DNA of 41,464 nt from Planctomycetota bacterium. Lineage in GTDB: Bacteria > Planctomycetota > Planctomycetia > Isosphaerales > Isosphaeraceae. A program made the position numbers and the translations under genes. A model generated the notes under the pieces. That model saw nothing but the letters and a program-made list of their open reading frames with translations. It had not been told where the DNA came from and ran no database searches. Location of the stretch: NCBI GenBank assembly GCA_021808995.1, contig JAKBAP010000002.1:1-41464 (forward strand), read 5' to 3'. Positions 27,256 to 38,600 of the stretch are shown one piece after another (position 1 is the first letter of the stretch; each line of letters starts with the position of its first letter).

Positions 27256-30200
27256 GAATCGTTCGATCAGACGCTGATAACTCGGGATCCGACGCAAGGA
27301 CGCGAGGTCGGGGTCGGCCCTGACGCCGGCGGCCGAACAGCCCCCTTCCAAGGAACGCCGTAACAGATCGACGGCGCGGGTCGGAATTCGCTCGTCGTTC
27401 GTCCTTGTTGATAGAAGGGCCAGGGCGCAGGCGGCGTTGTAGCATCGATTTGGTGTCGGGCTCTGGAGTAGCCGCTCGACATCGTCGACTGTCCCGGGGT
27501 CACCCTGGCGACCTCGCACCAGGGCTCGGAGCTCGATGGCGTCGATCAGATTGGGGTCGGCGGCGAGCGCCTGGTCAAGATAGTCGAGCGCGGCGTGGGG
27601 GTTGGACGCGCGTTCCAGCAGGGCCAATCCATGGAGAGCGCGGGCGTTTCGGGGGTCGAGTTCGAGAGCCCGTGAGAGGTCATCGCGAGCGCCTGGTGGG
27701 TCGGTGTGGAGACGGGCGAGCCCTCGAGCGACCCTGGCCAGTGGGTCACGGGGATTGCTGGTGATGAGCTCGCTGAACTGGCTCTCGGCCTCGGCCCGGC
27801 CACCGATTCGCGCGACGGCCTCGCCGATCGCGGTGAGGACCACGACGTCGCGGCGGCCGAGCGCGATCGCGTGCTCGAGGTCATCGCGTGCCCGGGCGGG
27901 CTGATCGAGCTCGAGATTGACCAGGCCCCGATTGACGAGTGCCTCGGCGAAATCCGGCTCGAGAGCGCAGGCGAGGTCGTAGGCTTCCTTGGCGTCCAGG
28001 AGTCGCCCCGAACGGGCCAGCGCGAGCCCGCGGTTAAAGTGGGTCCAGGCGAATCGCGGGCCGCGAGCGGAGCAAGCGGCGAAGTCGCCGGCGGCCTCGA
28101 GGAATCGTCCCTGGGCGAAGTGACAGTGGCCCATCACGAACCAGGTCCAAAACGATGTCACGTCAAGGGAGAGCGCCCGGCGAAGCGAATCCTCGGCCGC
28201 GCTGGGGTCGCCGGCCGCGAGCTGGGATTCACCGAGGAGCGTGAGCTCGTGGGCGCTTGACGCCCTCGTCTGGTTCGCTCGCCGACGGTTGAGCTCGGCC
28301 TTGGCGGCGTCGCCAAGGGCCGCGTGGTAACGCGCTCGCTCGGCATGGAGTGCCCCTGGGGCCGCGGAGACCAGTCGCTCGGCCTTGTCCAGGCGATCGA
28401 TCGCCCGCGCGATCGCCTTGCGGCGGTCCTGCTCCGTGCCAAGCGCTGTCGCTAGCCTAACGCGAGCCCGTGATTCGATCAGGATCAGCTCGATCGCCTG
28501 GCCCAAAACCCGCTCGCGTTCCTCGGGCTCGAGCCGGGAGAGCCAGCTTGACGGGCGAGGGACCCCGTCGGCCGCGATCCCCAGCTCCGCGAGCGCCTGG
28601 TTCGCCGTGATCAGGCCCTGCTTGACCCGTCCGTGGTCGAGGCCAGACGCGGACAGCAGAAACTGGCTCTCGGTATAGTCGCGATCAAACGTCCGGGTCC
28701 GGACCCTCGCGGCCAGGTCGCGGCTCGTCTGGTAGGCAAGGTACGTCCCCGCCGCGAGCGCCCCCAGCAGCAGGACCGACAGGATCGCGACCGAGCTCGC
28801 GCTCGAAAGCGAAGGATGCCGGCGGATCCACTTGCGAGCGCGCTCGCGGACGCTAGGCTCGGGGCAGTGTTTCATGGGCCGGTCCTCGAGAAACCGTCGC
28901 AGATCCTCGGCGAGGTCGCGAGCGCGGGCGTAGCGCGAGTTCGGGTCGAAGCTCAGGCACTTGTGCGCCAGCGCGTCGAGGCTCCAGGGAATCCGGGGGC
29001 ATCGAGCTCGCAGCGAGGGGGGGCTTTGGCGGTCGGCGTGCATGCGTTTGAGCGTTTCGAGGAAGGTCTTGCCTGGCGGTGGGTCGGGGAAGGGATGCTT
29101 GCCGCTGAGCATCTCGAAAAAGATCAGGCCCAAGGCATAGATGTCGGATCGCTCGTCGACCTGGCGTGGGGAGGTCTTTCCCTTGGGATTGAAGGCGTCG
29201 AGGTGCTCTGGCGACATGTAAGGAAGGGTGCCCCCGATCAGGGCCCTGCGCGCTTCCCCCTCCGATGCCGGCCGCTGCTCCACGGACAGGTTGAAATCGA
29301 GCAGCATGGGCGTCCCGTCGGACGCCATCAGAATGTTGGCGGGCTTGATGTCGCGGTGAAGCAGGCCACGGCTGTGCGCGTGCTCGAGCCCCTCCGCGAG
29401 GCGGGCCATGATCCAGACGGCCGCCTGGATCGCGCTCGCGCTTGAAAGAAACTGGCGGCAAGGCTGGTCTTGGTCGACCTCGTCGGCTTGCGTGACGTCG
29501 GCCCCGACACCCCTGGGATGCACGAGCCGCGAAAACAACGATCGAACTCGCGAGGCGGCGAGCGGGGTCGACATCCGGCCCACCGAACCCCCCACTTCCC
29601 CCTCAAGCGGGGCGAGAAGGCTACGGCCCGAGGAACGCGACCCACGCGGAGCCGTCCTGACCGAGCTTGGTTCGGCGGGCGAGGCACGGCTCACGTCGTC
29701 GATCGCCATCATCAGGCTCTTGCCATCATGATGCGTGGGATTCAAACCCCCCGATCGATCCAGCACCTGTGCCAGGTTCGCCCCGCCAAAGTACGGCATG
29801 CAGAGAATCCGAAGCCCTGTCGCCTGATCCTCCAGCACCGAATGCACGGGTACGATGTTCGTGTGCTGGAGCCGGGCCAGGTTCCTGGGCTCGTCTCCCT
29901 GCGCCCTCGAGACCTTGATCGCGACCAGTCGCCGGCCCAGGTTGAGCTCCTCGGCCAGATAAACCCGGGCGAACGCCCCTCGACCAAGCTCCAGCAGGAT
30001 CTTGAACCCGAGGATCTCATCCCCTGGACCAGGCAGGCCGGTGCCTTCACCCGTGCCCTCGCCCCTCTCGGAGTCGGCTTGGCTTTGCCCGAACACCGAT
30101 CGGGCCACCGTCGGTTGATCACGCCGACCGCTCCCTTCAAGCTCGAACCGCGCGGCGAAACACTCGCTCGGATCCCTGCTCGGGGCTTGGGATCCGCATG

Positions 30201-30354
30201 GGACCAGATGCTCGTCCGATCCGCTCGGGGCCTCCCAGAAGCGACCGATCGAGCCATCCTCGCGCGACGTCATCGATTCGTCGTCGATCCGCCAATTGTC
30301 CAGCGGATCGTCTCGTTCGATGCTCGAGGGATACACCTCGCTTGTCTTTCCCAT
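27235..30354 (-). CDS. Serine/threonine protein kinase with C-terminal TPR repeats
   Basis: FKILLELGRGAFARVYLAEELNLGRRLVAIKVS, HSRGLLHRDIKPANILMASDGTPMLLDFNLS, GGTLPYMSPEHLDAF, YALGLIFFEMLSGKHPFPDPPPGK; TM helix SSVAILSVLLLGALAAGTYLAY; C-terminal TPRs. Confidence 0.93.
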   Translation of the reverse strand: MGKTSEVYPSSIERDDPLDNWRIDDESMTSREDGSIGRFWEAPSGSDEHLVPCGSQAPSRDPSECFAARFELEGSGRRDQPTVARSVFGQSQADSERGEGTGEGTGLPGPGDEILGFKILLELGRGAFARVYLAEELNLGRRLVAIKVSRAQGDEPRNLARLQHTNIVPVHSVLEDQATGLRILCMPYFGGANLAQVLDRSGGLNPTHHDGKSLMMAIDDVSRASPAEPSSVRTAPRGSRSSGRSLLAPLEGEVGGSVGRMSTPLAASRVRSLFSRLVHPRGVGADVTQADEVDQDQPCRQFLSSASAIQAAVWIMARLAEGLEHAHSRGLLHRDIKPANILMASDGTPMLLDFNLSVEQRPASEGEARRALIGGTLPYMSPEHLDAFNPKGKTSPRQVDERSDIYALGLIFFEMLSGKHPFPDPPPGKTFLETLKRMHADRQSPPSLRARCPRIPWSLDALAHKCLSFDPNSRYARARDLAEDLRRFLEDRPMKHCPEPSVRERARKWIRRHPSLSSASSVAILSVLLLGALAAGTYLAYQTSRDLAARVRTRTFDRDYTESQFLLSASGLDHGRVKQGLITANQALAELGIAADGVPRPSSWLSRLEPEERERVLGQAIELILIESRARVRLATALGTEQDRRKAIARAIDRLDKAERLVSAAPGALHAERARYHAALGDAAKAELNRRRANQTRASSAHELTLLGESQLAAGDPSAAEDSLRRALSLDVTSFWTWFVMGHCHFAQGRFLEAAGDFAACSARGPRFAWTHFNRGLALARSGRLLDAKEAYDLACALEPDFAEALVNRGLVNLELDQPARARDDLEHAIALGRRDVVVLTAIGEAVARIGGRAEAESQFSELITSNPRDPLARVARGLARLHTDPPGARDDLSRALELDPRNARALHGLALLERASNPHAALDYLDQALAADPNLIDAIELRALVRGRQGDPGTVDDVERLLQSPTPNRCYNAACALALLSTRTNDERIPTRAVDLLRRSLEGGCSAAGVRADPDLASLRRIPSYQRLIERFTPRESR

Positions 30355-30561
30355 GGTCGCCACCCGTCCCCTGAATCATTTCAGACCAAAAGCCGCCACA
30401 TTCCAGCCTCTGTTATTAACTATGTCTCATACCGACCCGTGTCCAGGATGGGACGCGCGAACACCCGGACGGGGGCCGGCGGCGAGGAAAATTTCGTGAT
30501 TCGCGAAGTAGACTGCTTTCGTGACCTAGCCTAGCTCTTAGGATGAGGGAGGATGTGGAAC

Positions 30562-32136
30562 ATGCCGATCGACGTGAGCGTGAAAACTCCGTCCGCGCCG
30601 ACCAACGGGAAAATCCCGGTCGATGCCCATGCGGCGCGGCTAGCCCGAGAGTTGGCGAGTGAATTCGAGGCACCGGCGGCGATCCTCGACCTGGGTCAGC
30701 GTTCATGGGCGCGTGTGGAAGGGCGCGACGTGTCCCAGTTCCCTGGCCCTTACCAGACCGCCTCCGAAGCCGCGGGAAACGTGGCGGTCGTCCATGGCGA
30801 CGTGAGCGTCTGGCGTCGCCAGGATGATCCCTCGATAGTCTGGTTGCTCATGCCCCTTGAGGCCCCGGACCGGCGGCGGGTGCTCGGCTGCGTGGGATTC
30901 GCCGACTGGAAATATCGCGGGATCTTGCCCGAGAGCGAGGGTGATTGCCCATGGGGCCCCCCCTGCCCCGACCAGGCGCTCGCGGCCTGGGGGCGGCAAG
31001 CACAGGCTCGGCTCCGCCCTCCCGAGGCTCTCCCTCCGTCGGGGGGTGTCGAGGGTGACGAGGAATGCGAACATACCGTGATTGGCAGGCTGATCCGCCG
31101 GCTGAGAATCTCGGACGCTCCCCGCGATTTTCAGTCGCTGGCCGCGAACGTCCTACGCACCTCGCTCAAGGTCGCGGCCGTCGTCTGGGTTCCCAAGGAC
31201 CCCAAGGATCGGGTCGTGATGAGCGGCCATGTCGAGGGCGTCCCACCCCAGGCCTATCGCGCGTTTCCGTCCCCCTCGGGCCGCGACTCCACGGTCGTCT
31301 CGCGCGATGGCGAGGTCCTCATCCGCATCGGCGCGCCACTCGCCGTCCGCCGATACGCCTCGGTCGCCGCCGGCTCGCTCGGGTGGCTCCTGGCCGTCAA
31401 CCCCTTGGGTGATCGATTGATCACGTCAAGCGACGTCGAACGGATGCAATACGTCGCATCCCTGATCGCGACCCAGCTCTCGAACAATCGAACCTATGGA
31501 GACCTGAAGGAATTGCTCTTCGGGATCATCCGTGCCCTGACCGCCGCCATCGACGCCAAGGACCCCTATACCTCGGGGCATTCCGAGCGGGTAGCCCGGA
31601 TCGCCGTGCGAATCGCCGAGGAAATGGGCATCTCCGCCCCCAAGCGCAGCGACCTCTATCTGGCGGGCTTGCTGCACGACGTCGGAAAAATCGGGATCGA
31701 CGATCAGGTCCTCAAGAAAACCGACCGGCTTACCCCGGCCGAGTACGAACAGATCCAATCCCACGTCGAAATTGGCGTGACGATCCTCAAGGATCTCAAG
31801 AAGCTCAGCCACATCATCCCCGGCGTCCGCCACCATCATGAGAGCCTCGACGGCACCGGATATCCCGACCATCTTCTGGGTGAGGAAATCCCGATCGAGG
31901 CTCGAATCCTGGCCGTCGCCGACGCCTTCGACGCCATGTCCAGCAATCGCCCCTATCGCAAGCGGCTCTCGCTGGCGCAGATCGACCGGATCTTCACCGA
32001 AGGCAAGGGCGTCCAGTGGGATCCGGTCGTGATCGAGGCCCTCTTCGCCTGTCGAGGCGACCTTGAGGCGATCCGCCAAAAAGGGCTCGGCGAAAGCCTG
32101 ATTGGGGCCGTCAACGTGACCTTGGGCCAGCATTAA
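30562..32136 (+). CDS. GAF-like / HD-GYP domain protein
   Basis: DPYTSGHSERVARIAVRIAEEMG, LAGLLHDVGKIGIDDQVL, VRHHHESLDGTGYPDHLLGEEIPIEARILAVADAFDAMSSNRPYR. Upstream region resembles a GAF domain. Confidence 0.92.
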   Translation: MPIDVSVKTPSAPTNGKIPVDAHAARLARELASEFEAPAAILDLGQRSWARVEGRDVSQFPGPYQTASEAAGNVAVVHGDVSVWRRQDDPSIVWLLMPLEAPDRRRVLGCVGFADWKYRGILPESEGDCPWGPPCPDQALAAWGRQAQARLRPPEALPPSGGVEGDEECEHTVIGRLIRRLRISDAPRDFQSLAANVLRTSLKVAAVVWVPKDPKDRVVMSGHVEGVPPQAYRAFPSPSGRDSTVVSRDGEVLIRIGAPLAVRRYASVAAGSLGWLLAVNPLGDRLITSSDVERMQYVASLIATQLSNNRTYGDLKELLFGIIRALTAAIDAKDPYTSGHSERVARIAVRIAEEMGISAPKRSDLYLAGLLHDVGKIGIDDQVLKKTDRLTPAEYEQIQSHVEIGVTILKDLKKLSHIIPGVRHHHESLDGTGYPDHLLGEEIPIEARILAVADAFDAMSSNRPYRKRLSLAQIDRIFTEGKGVQWDPVVIEALFACRGDLEAIRQKGLGESLIGAVNVTLGQH

Positions 32137-32157
32137 ACCCATGGGGTCCGCCACCGG

Positions 32158-32595
32158 TCACTTCATCGCGCTGTAATCGGTGGGTTCCATGAAGACCGAG
32201 TCGACCTTCTTGACCAGGACGCCGTTCTTATGGCTTTCGGCGTAGACCTTTTTCCACTCGGGATCGTCGCTAAACGCCTTCCAGGTCGCCGTGGCGGCCT
32301 CGCGACTGGGAAAGGCGACCAGATAGATGAGCTTCGATCCCTTGCCGTCCTTGTCGTCGGTCGGGGTCCAGAAGCCGACCAGCTCCGCGCCATGCTTGGT
32401 TAAAAGAGCACAGGTATGCTCGCGAAATCGCGTGTGCAGATCGTCGAGCTTGCCTTCGTTAAGGTAATAGGTCCTGAGCTCGAAAACGCGTGGCGCGGAT
32501 CGAGCGGACCCGGCGGCGGGGGCGGCCTTTTCGGTCGCGGAGAGCGAAAAGGCGGCGATGATCAGGACAAGGCCGGTGAGGGCGCGACGAATCAT
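32158..32595 (-). CDS. NIPSNAP family protein, secreted
   Basis: Signal peptide MIRRALTGLVLIIAAFSLSATEKAAPAAG; RVFELRTYYLNEGKLDDLHTRFREHTCALLTKHGAELVGFWTP. Confidence 0.88.
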   Translation of the reverse strand: MIRRALTGLVLIIAAFSLSATEKAAPAAGSARSAPRVFELRTYYLNEGKLDDLHTRFREHTCALLTKHGAELVGFWTPTDDKDGKGSKLIYLVAFPSREAATATWKAFSDDPEWKKVYAESHKNGVLVKKVDSVFMEPTDYSAMK

Positions 32596-32626
32596 GACTG
32601 AGGCTCCAGGAGGGTTTCGAGATCGC

Positions 32627-32667
32627 CGCTTGGGCGGGTGACTCTCTTGTAGCACCCCGCCCAGGCG
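32627..32667. terminator. GC-rich hairpin between the A2M-like gene and the NIPSNAP gene
   Basis: CGCTTGGGCGGGTG (32627-32640) and CACCCCGCCCAGGCG (32653-32667) pair over about 14 bp with one wobble and one bulge. No clear U-tract on the minus strand. Confidence 0.4.
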
Positions 32668-32683
32668 GTCGCAAGCCGCCGGC

Positions 32684-35600
32684 TCATCGGAAGCCGCCGG
32701 CGGGAGCGCCCTTGGCCGCGTCGGCGGGGAGCTGCTTGAATCGGTCCTCGAGCCGCTGGATCCGCGAGGAGTTATTCATCTGATTCATCGATCGGAGATT
32801 GCCCTCAAGCGATTGGTCGGCGTCGAGTCGCCTTGCCTGGCCGGCCGCGCCTCCGGTCGTCGCCGACGTGGGGGGGATGGGCTGAGCGCCCAGAAAGGCC
32901 GTTCCGCGATAGAGGGCGTAACGCGACGTCCCCTCGCGGGCGACGGCCGTCGCCAATCCCACCACCCCCTCCGCCAGGAAGACGCCGCGAAGGTCGGTCT
33001 CGCCCGAGATAAACTCGCCATTGCCGTTCCCCTTGATCCTCACCTGGACATGGGGCAGAAACGCGCGGGTCGCGGAGTCGCGCACGGTCACCCTGACGCT
33101 CCCCGCCTGGGGGTCCTCCAGAGTCTCGAGTTCGAGAGGCGAAACCAGCACCACGCCCGAGGCATAAAGACTCTCGCCTTTCATGATCACCAGATACGCC
33201 CCCTCGCGCTCGAGCGGCAACTCGATCGCCCGCGTGCCGAGCTCGCACGAGGGCTCGCCCAAGGGGATCTCTTTCTGAACCAAGGGGGCGATCCCCGCCA
33301 GGTCGATCGCGGCGATTCCCGAAAGGTCGCGCCGGCTGAGATAAAGCCGCATCAGGTCGACTGGGTAGACCTTGAGCTCGAGCTTTGCCAGGTTGCGATA
33401 CGAGACCACGACGCGATTGGGCGGACCCTTGGGCGCGACGGCGGGCGAGGCACCGACGGGCGTGCCCGAACGCCTGGCGAGGGTGATTTCCGGAATTGAC
33501 AGCTCCTTGCGAGACAACGAAACGACCGCGCTGGCCGCGTCGCGATAGCGGTCGGCCACCTGGCGATAGTATCCCAGGGCCCGGGCCGGCTCGTGGCGGG
33601 CGTCGTGGATCTGGCCGAGGATATAGATGGCTTGCCATTTGTTGGGGCTGGGCTCGTCGAGGCCGGCTGGGCTTTTGTAGACGGCCTTCGAAATGGATTC
33701 GGCCGCGGCGATCGCCTGATCGTGGCGGCCGAGCTTGAACGCCGCCAGGGCGCGGGCGTATTGGAAGCCGTCGATGAATCTGCTCTTGGGGCGGTTCCGC
33801 GCGAACCGTTCGGCGAGCGCGAGCACGGCCTGGTCGTCGCCTTCGTCGGAAACGACGCCCAGGAGCGACAGTTCAGCCTCGTCGGCCAGGGGATTGGTCG
33901 GCGCCATCGCCAGGAACAACCGGATCATCCGAGCGCCCTGAAGCAAGAGCTCGGGCCGGGTGACGCCGGCCAAGGCGAGCTTTTGACGGACCGACGGATC
34001 GGTCGCCGCGCGGCTGGCCGTCTCGATCACGACCTGCGAGAGCCCCAGGAAATCGCTCTCGAGCGCGGGCGATTCGGGATAGGCACGCCACAATTCGATC
34101 AAATGCCCGATCGCCTCCAGTGGCCGCCCTCGCTGACGCAAGAGCTCGCCCACCCGCGCGTCCTCGAGAAAGCTCGCCTCGATCATCCCCCTCCACATGA
34201 TCATCGCGCGTTCGTATTCGTTGATCTCCTGATATCCAGACGCGATCGCGCGGAGCTGGTCGTAATTGAGCACCAGATCCGGGGCTTTTTCCTTGACGAG
34301 CTCGAAATCGCGGACGATCTCGCGTGGTTTCTTGAGCTCAAGGTTGGCGAGCAAGAGCATCCTGGCGGCTTCGCTCAGGAACTCGTCCCTGGGGGTGAAT
34401 TGCTCGGTATAGGGTTCGAGGGCGGCCGTCGCCAGCGCGAACCGCCGGGCCTGAAACTGGGCCTTCCCCCGCGCGAAGAGCTCGTCGGGGGTGGGCTTGT
34501 AGGGGTCGGTTCCGGGCTCGCCGCGGGGGTGAATCGTGAGCCTCCCCGGCTCGCCCAGATGGCCCACGCCCGGATCCTCGGCGGTTCGCGCCCGTGGCGG
34601 GGGGACGCGATATTCGCCCGGGATCACCCCCGTGAGTTCGTAAGTGATCAGGCCAGGGTCGCGTTGGGGTCCAAAGGCAAGGGTCAACACCCCGTCGTCG
34701 AGACCGACGTAATCGGCCGACGACACGACCGAGCCCTCGACGAGCGAAGCCCCCGCGGGGAGGTAATCCTGAACGATCACCCCGTCGTTCATGTTCATAG
34801 GTTGGTTATTGAACGATGGGCGATTGGCCGTGAGCAGCACGCGAGTGGACCCGCCGAGCGCGACCTGGGTCGCGATGTTCTCGAATGGCTTGGGGTCGAG
34901 GATGGTCGCGAAGCCGGTCGCGAGCCGATGACCGTCGAGCTCGGATGGGGCCGGCGAATAGACCCTGCGCTCGACCACGACCTCCTGGCCCGCGCGATTG
35001 CGTTCGGGCTCGATCGAGCGAGTGAACCCCGACAACGTCGCGGCATATTCGTACCGACCGCGACCCTCGATCGCGAGCCCGATCGTGTTGGGCCGATCGA
35101 GCCTGAGGACGGCGGGCGGGGGCGTGAATTCGCGGCTCGCGCCGGCGCCGGCGACGTCGAGCGCGGCGACCTTGACCTCATTGACGGTGATAGTCAAGTG
35201 ATAGTTGGTCAATGCCTCGCGGGCCTTGCCGTGGTATGCGGCGAGGGCGGCGACGGTCGGCCCGACGGCGGCGCGGGGCCGATAGCCGAGCCCTTGCCGG
35301 TTGGATTCGAGCCAGGCGATCGCGGGGGCGAGCTCGGGGGCCGTCGGCCTGGCCTTGGTCAGGGCCAGGGCGGAAATCGCCGTCGTCTCGATCGAAAGCG
35401 AGGGGGCCTGGATGGCGGCGTCGCTCCAGTGGATCCGATCCGGCCGGCCGGGGGCGACGGGCTCGCGCTTCGCCCGAGAGACGAGGATCGCGAGCGCCTC
35501 GTCCGCGAGCGCGGGCCGGTCGAGGCTGGCGAAGACAAGCGCCAGCCGGGCCAGGCTCGCGCTTGAGAGGCTCGCGCGCGCTCGGTTCAAGCGATTGGCC

Positions 35601-38600
35601 TCTTCAAAAGCCGCCTGCTTGCGCGTCGACAGCGCGTGGAGCACGAGGGCGCGTGATTCGTGGTCGCTCGTGCCAAGCCGGGCATAATCTTGCTTGAGAT
35701 AGGCGAGCCCACGCTCAAGGGAGCGGGGATCGCTCACCAGGCCAAGCGGCTGGGCCGACGCGAGCGCCCACACGGCAATCGCGGTCGAGCGGCGATCGCT
35801 GGTCCCGGGTCCAGGCGGGCTCGCCTTGCCTCGATAAGGCGACGGCGAACGGATGGCCCACGACCAACCGCCGTCGTCGTTCTGGGCGGCCACGAGACCC
35901 GAGGCGAGCGAGCGCGCGCGGTCGACCAACCGATTCCCCTCGGGCGCGAGTCCGGCCTTGATCTGGCGCAGGTATTCAATGGCTTGCGCCGAGGCTAAGA
36001 GATCCGAGGCCCGATCGAGATTCGTCGGGCATGGGAACGCGGGAGCGGACATGGGCTCGCGCCCAAGCCGGCCCGATCCCAGCGCGATCTCGGCGATCAG
36101 GTTCGATTTCATCGGCGAGATCACGATCCGCATCGACGGCTGGCTGTATTCTCGACCTGGGGGTAATTCGAGCAAGAGGGTCTCGTCTCCCTGGCTTGAG
36201 CCGGCGGCGGAGGCGACCGCGTGAACCCCCCATGGCCGGACTTGGGCCAGAGTCGTGACCGCGTCATGTTGTTCCCCGAGCTGGGCCGTGAGCAAGAGCG
36301 TCAGCGACCCAGACGAGGGGACCTCGTACGGGTCAAAGAGAACCTCGGCGAGCCCACTTGGTCCCAGATCGACCACCATGGGAAACACCGACTCCCGTTC
36401 CCCCGACCGAATGGTCAGCCTCAGTTCGGCCTTGCCACGGGCGTCTCCGTGATAGAGCCGCGCCAGGAACCGAGGTCGATCCCCCTGGTTCACGATCATG
36501 GGCGCTCGCAGGTCGAGGAAAAACGACTTGCCGACCACGATCGACGTTTCATCCTGCCCGGCCAAGGTGTCCGATCCGGTCACGCCCCGAGCCAGGACGC
36601 GGTATCTGGCCATCGAGAGCGGCGCCTTGAAGACGACCTTGGCCTTGCCGTCCTTGCCCGTCACGACCCGCGGGTTCCAGTAAGCCGTCTCGGTCCGCAT
36701 GGGGCGTGGAGGGGCCTCGCCCCCGCGGGCACCGGGCTCTAAACCTTCGCCCCGATCTCGACCGCCCTTCATTTCAGCCCCCTGGGTGCCGACGATGACA
36801 GGCGCTCTCCCCATCCCACCCATCCCCCCCATGAGGCGGTTCGCGCCACCAGGCCTCGCCGGTGCTTGCGCCAGCTCCACTTGTTTGCCGAGAATCGCGC
36901 CAAACCGCCCATCAAGGCGTTTCCGGTCGTCGGCGTCGGCTTTATCCGCGGCGGCTTTCTCTTGTTCCTCGACGACGGAACGAGCGACAGCGGTCGTTGG
37001 AGGTTCGTATCGAAATGTGTTTGTCGATCTGATGGCAAAGCAGCCCGAGCGGTTCTGATCGTAAAAAAAGGTGTCAATCGCCGGCCGCGGCTCGACACCG
37101 AGCCGCCAGATAGCCTGGTCGACCATGCCCAGGGACAATTCGGCCGAGACCGGTCGACCGATCTGGTCGGTGGTGGTGATGGCGATTTCGATCGATTCGC
37201 CGGGACCGACCGTCGATCGGGTGGGGGTGACCGTGAGCTTGAGATCGCGTTCGATCGCGAGGTCGAGCGAGGCCTGATCGAGTTTATCGCGCCACATCCG
37301 GGTCGCGGTGAGGCTCAAGTTGGGTGCCTGGCTGGGGATGACGTCCCATTCGAGCCGGTTGTCCCCCGCGTGGAGCTCGACCAGTTTGTAGGAGAGAATG
37401 CGATCGGCGTCCCAGGTGATGAGCGCGGTGCCGGCTCGGGCGCGACTGTTGAGATTGACCTTGGCCTTCTCGCCGACTTTCCAGGTCTGGCGATCGGCGA
37501 GGAGCAGGAGTTCGTCCTCGGACTCGGATCCCGAGATCACGACCTGCTCGTTCGCGTGGATGACGTTGCCAAATTGATCGACACCCTGAGCGTGGAGCAA
37601 GTAAGAACCCCCTTCCCGGTCGTCGAGACGAATCGAGGCCGTGGTTTTTCCGGTCGTGGGGTTGGTTTTCACGCGGGGTCCCTGGATCACGCGACCGCGT
37701 TCCGCTTGCTTTTCGAGCCTGAGCTCGAGCTCAACCCCGATGGGCTTTCCCTGGGCGTCGGTGGTCTCGAGAGTGGCAAGCGCTGTCTCGCCACTGACGT
37801 AGACTTGCCGGGGCAACGAGACTTGGATTCCGAACCCCAGAACGGCGACGCGGAGCTGGGCCTGGGCGTCGACGCCGTCCTCGGGAAGTCTGGCGGCGAT
37901 CGTGAGCGCCTGATCCTCGAGAAAGTCGGTGGTTGGGAGCTCGAAGGCGAACAGGCCGGCCTGATCGGTCGACCCTCGCAGGATGCGTCCGTCGGGAAGG
38001 GTGACGACGACCGGTCGAGAGGCGGGAGCGCCATGCTGGTAGCGGGCCGCGACCGCTCCCTTGATGGTTTCGCCGCGATAATAGACCGTGCGATCGAGCT
38101 TGAACTCCAGGTCAAAGGGAAGCAACTCGTACGCCTGGACGGTGAATTTCCCGTGAAAGTCGCTCTTACCGGGCTGGACCAGATGGATCTGGTACTCGCC
38201 CAGGGGAGCGCTTGGGTCGAGACTGAGCTGCTCCTGGAAGGTGCCGAATTCCGAGAGTGAGACGTCACGGGCGGCGACGACTCGGCCCTGGCTGTCGGCG
38301 ACCTTGAAATCATAGGCGGCCCCGGCGTGGACGGCGTATTGGCCCTGGTCGACCTCGCGGACGACGCCGCGAATTCGCACGGTCTGGCCGGGACGATAGA
38401 CGGGGCGGTCGGTGTCGAGATAGGCGCGCGGCGTGAGCCCGATGGCGACCGTTCCAGGGATCGCCAGGGCGGTCCCCGCGGCATGCCGGCCATCGAGCAC
38501 GAGACAGCTTAACGGCGTATTCGGGTCCTTGGCATGGTCCCAATCCTTGATCAGGACGCCGTCGGCCCCGGTGGTCCCATCCACGATCACCTGGCCGTTT

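Noticed and set aside
33593-35566. 657-aa plus-strand ORF antisense to the A2M-like gene
   Set aside because: Same reason: GC-rich shadow ORF opposite a well-supported coding frame.
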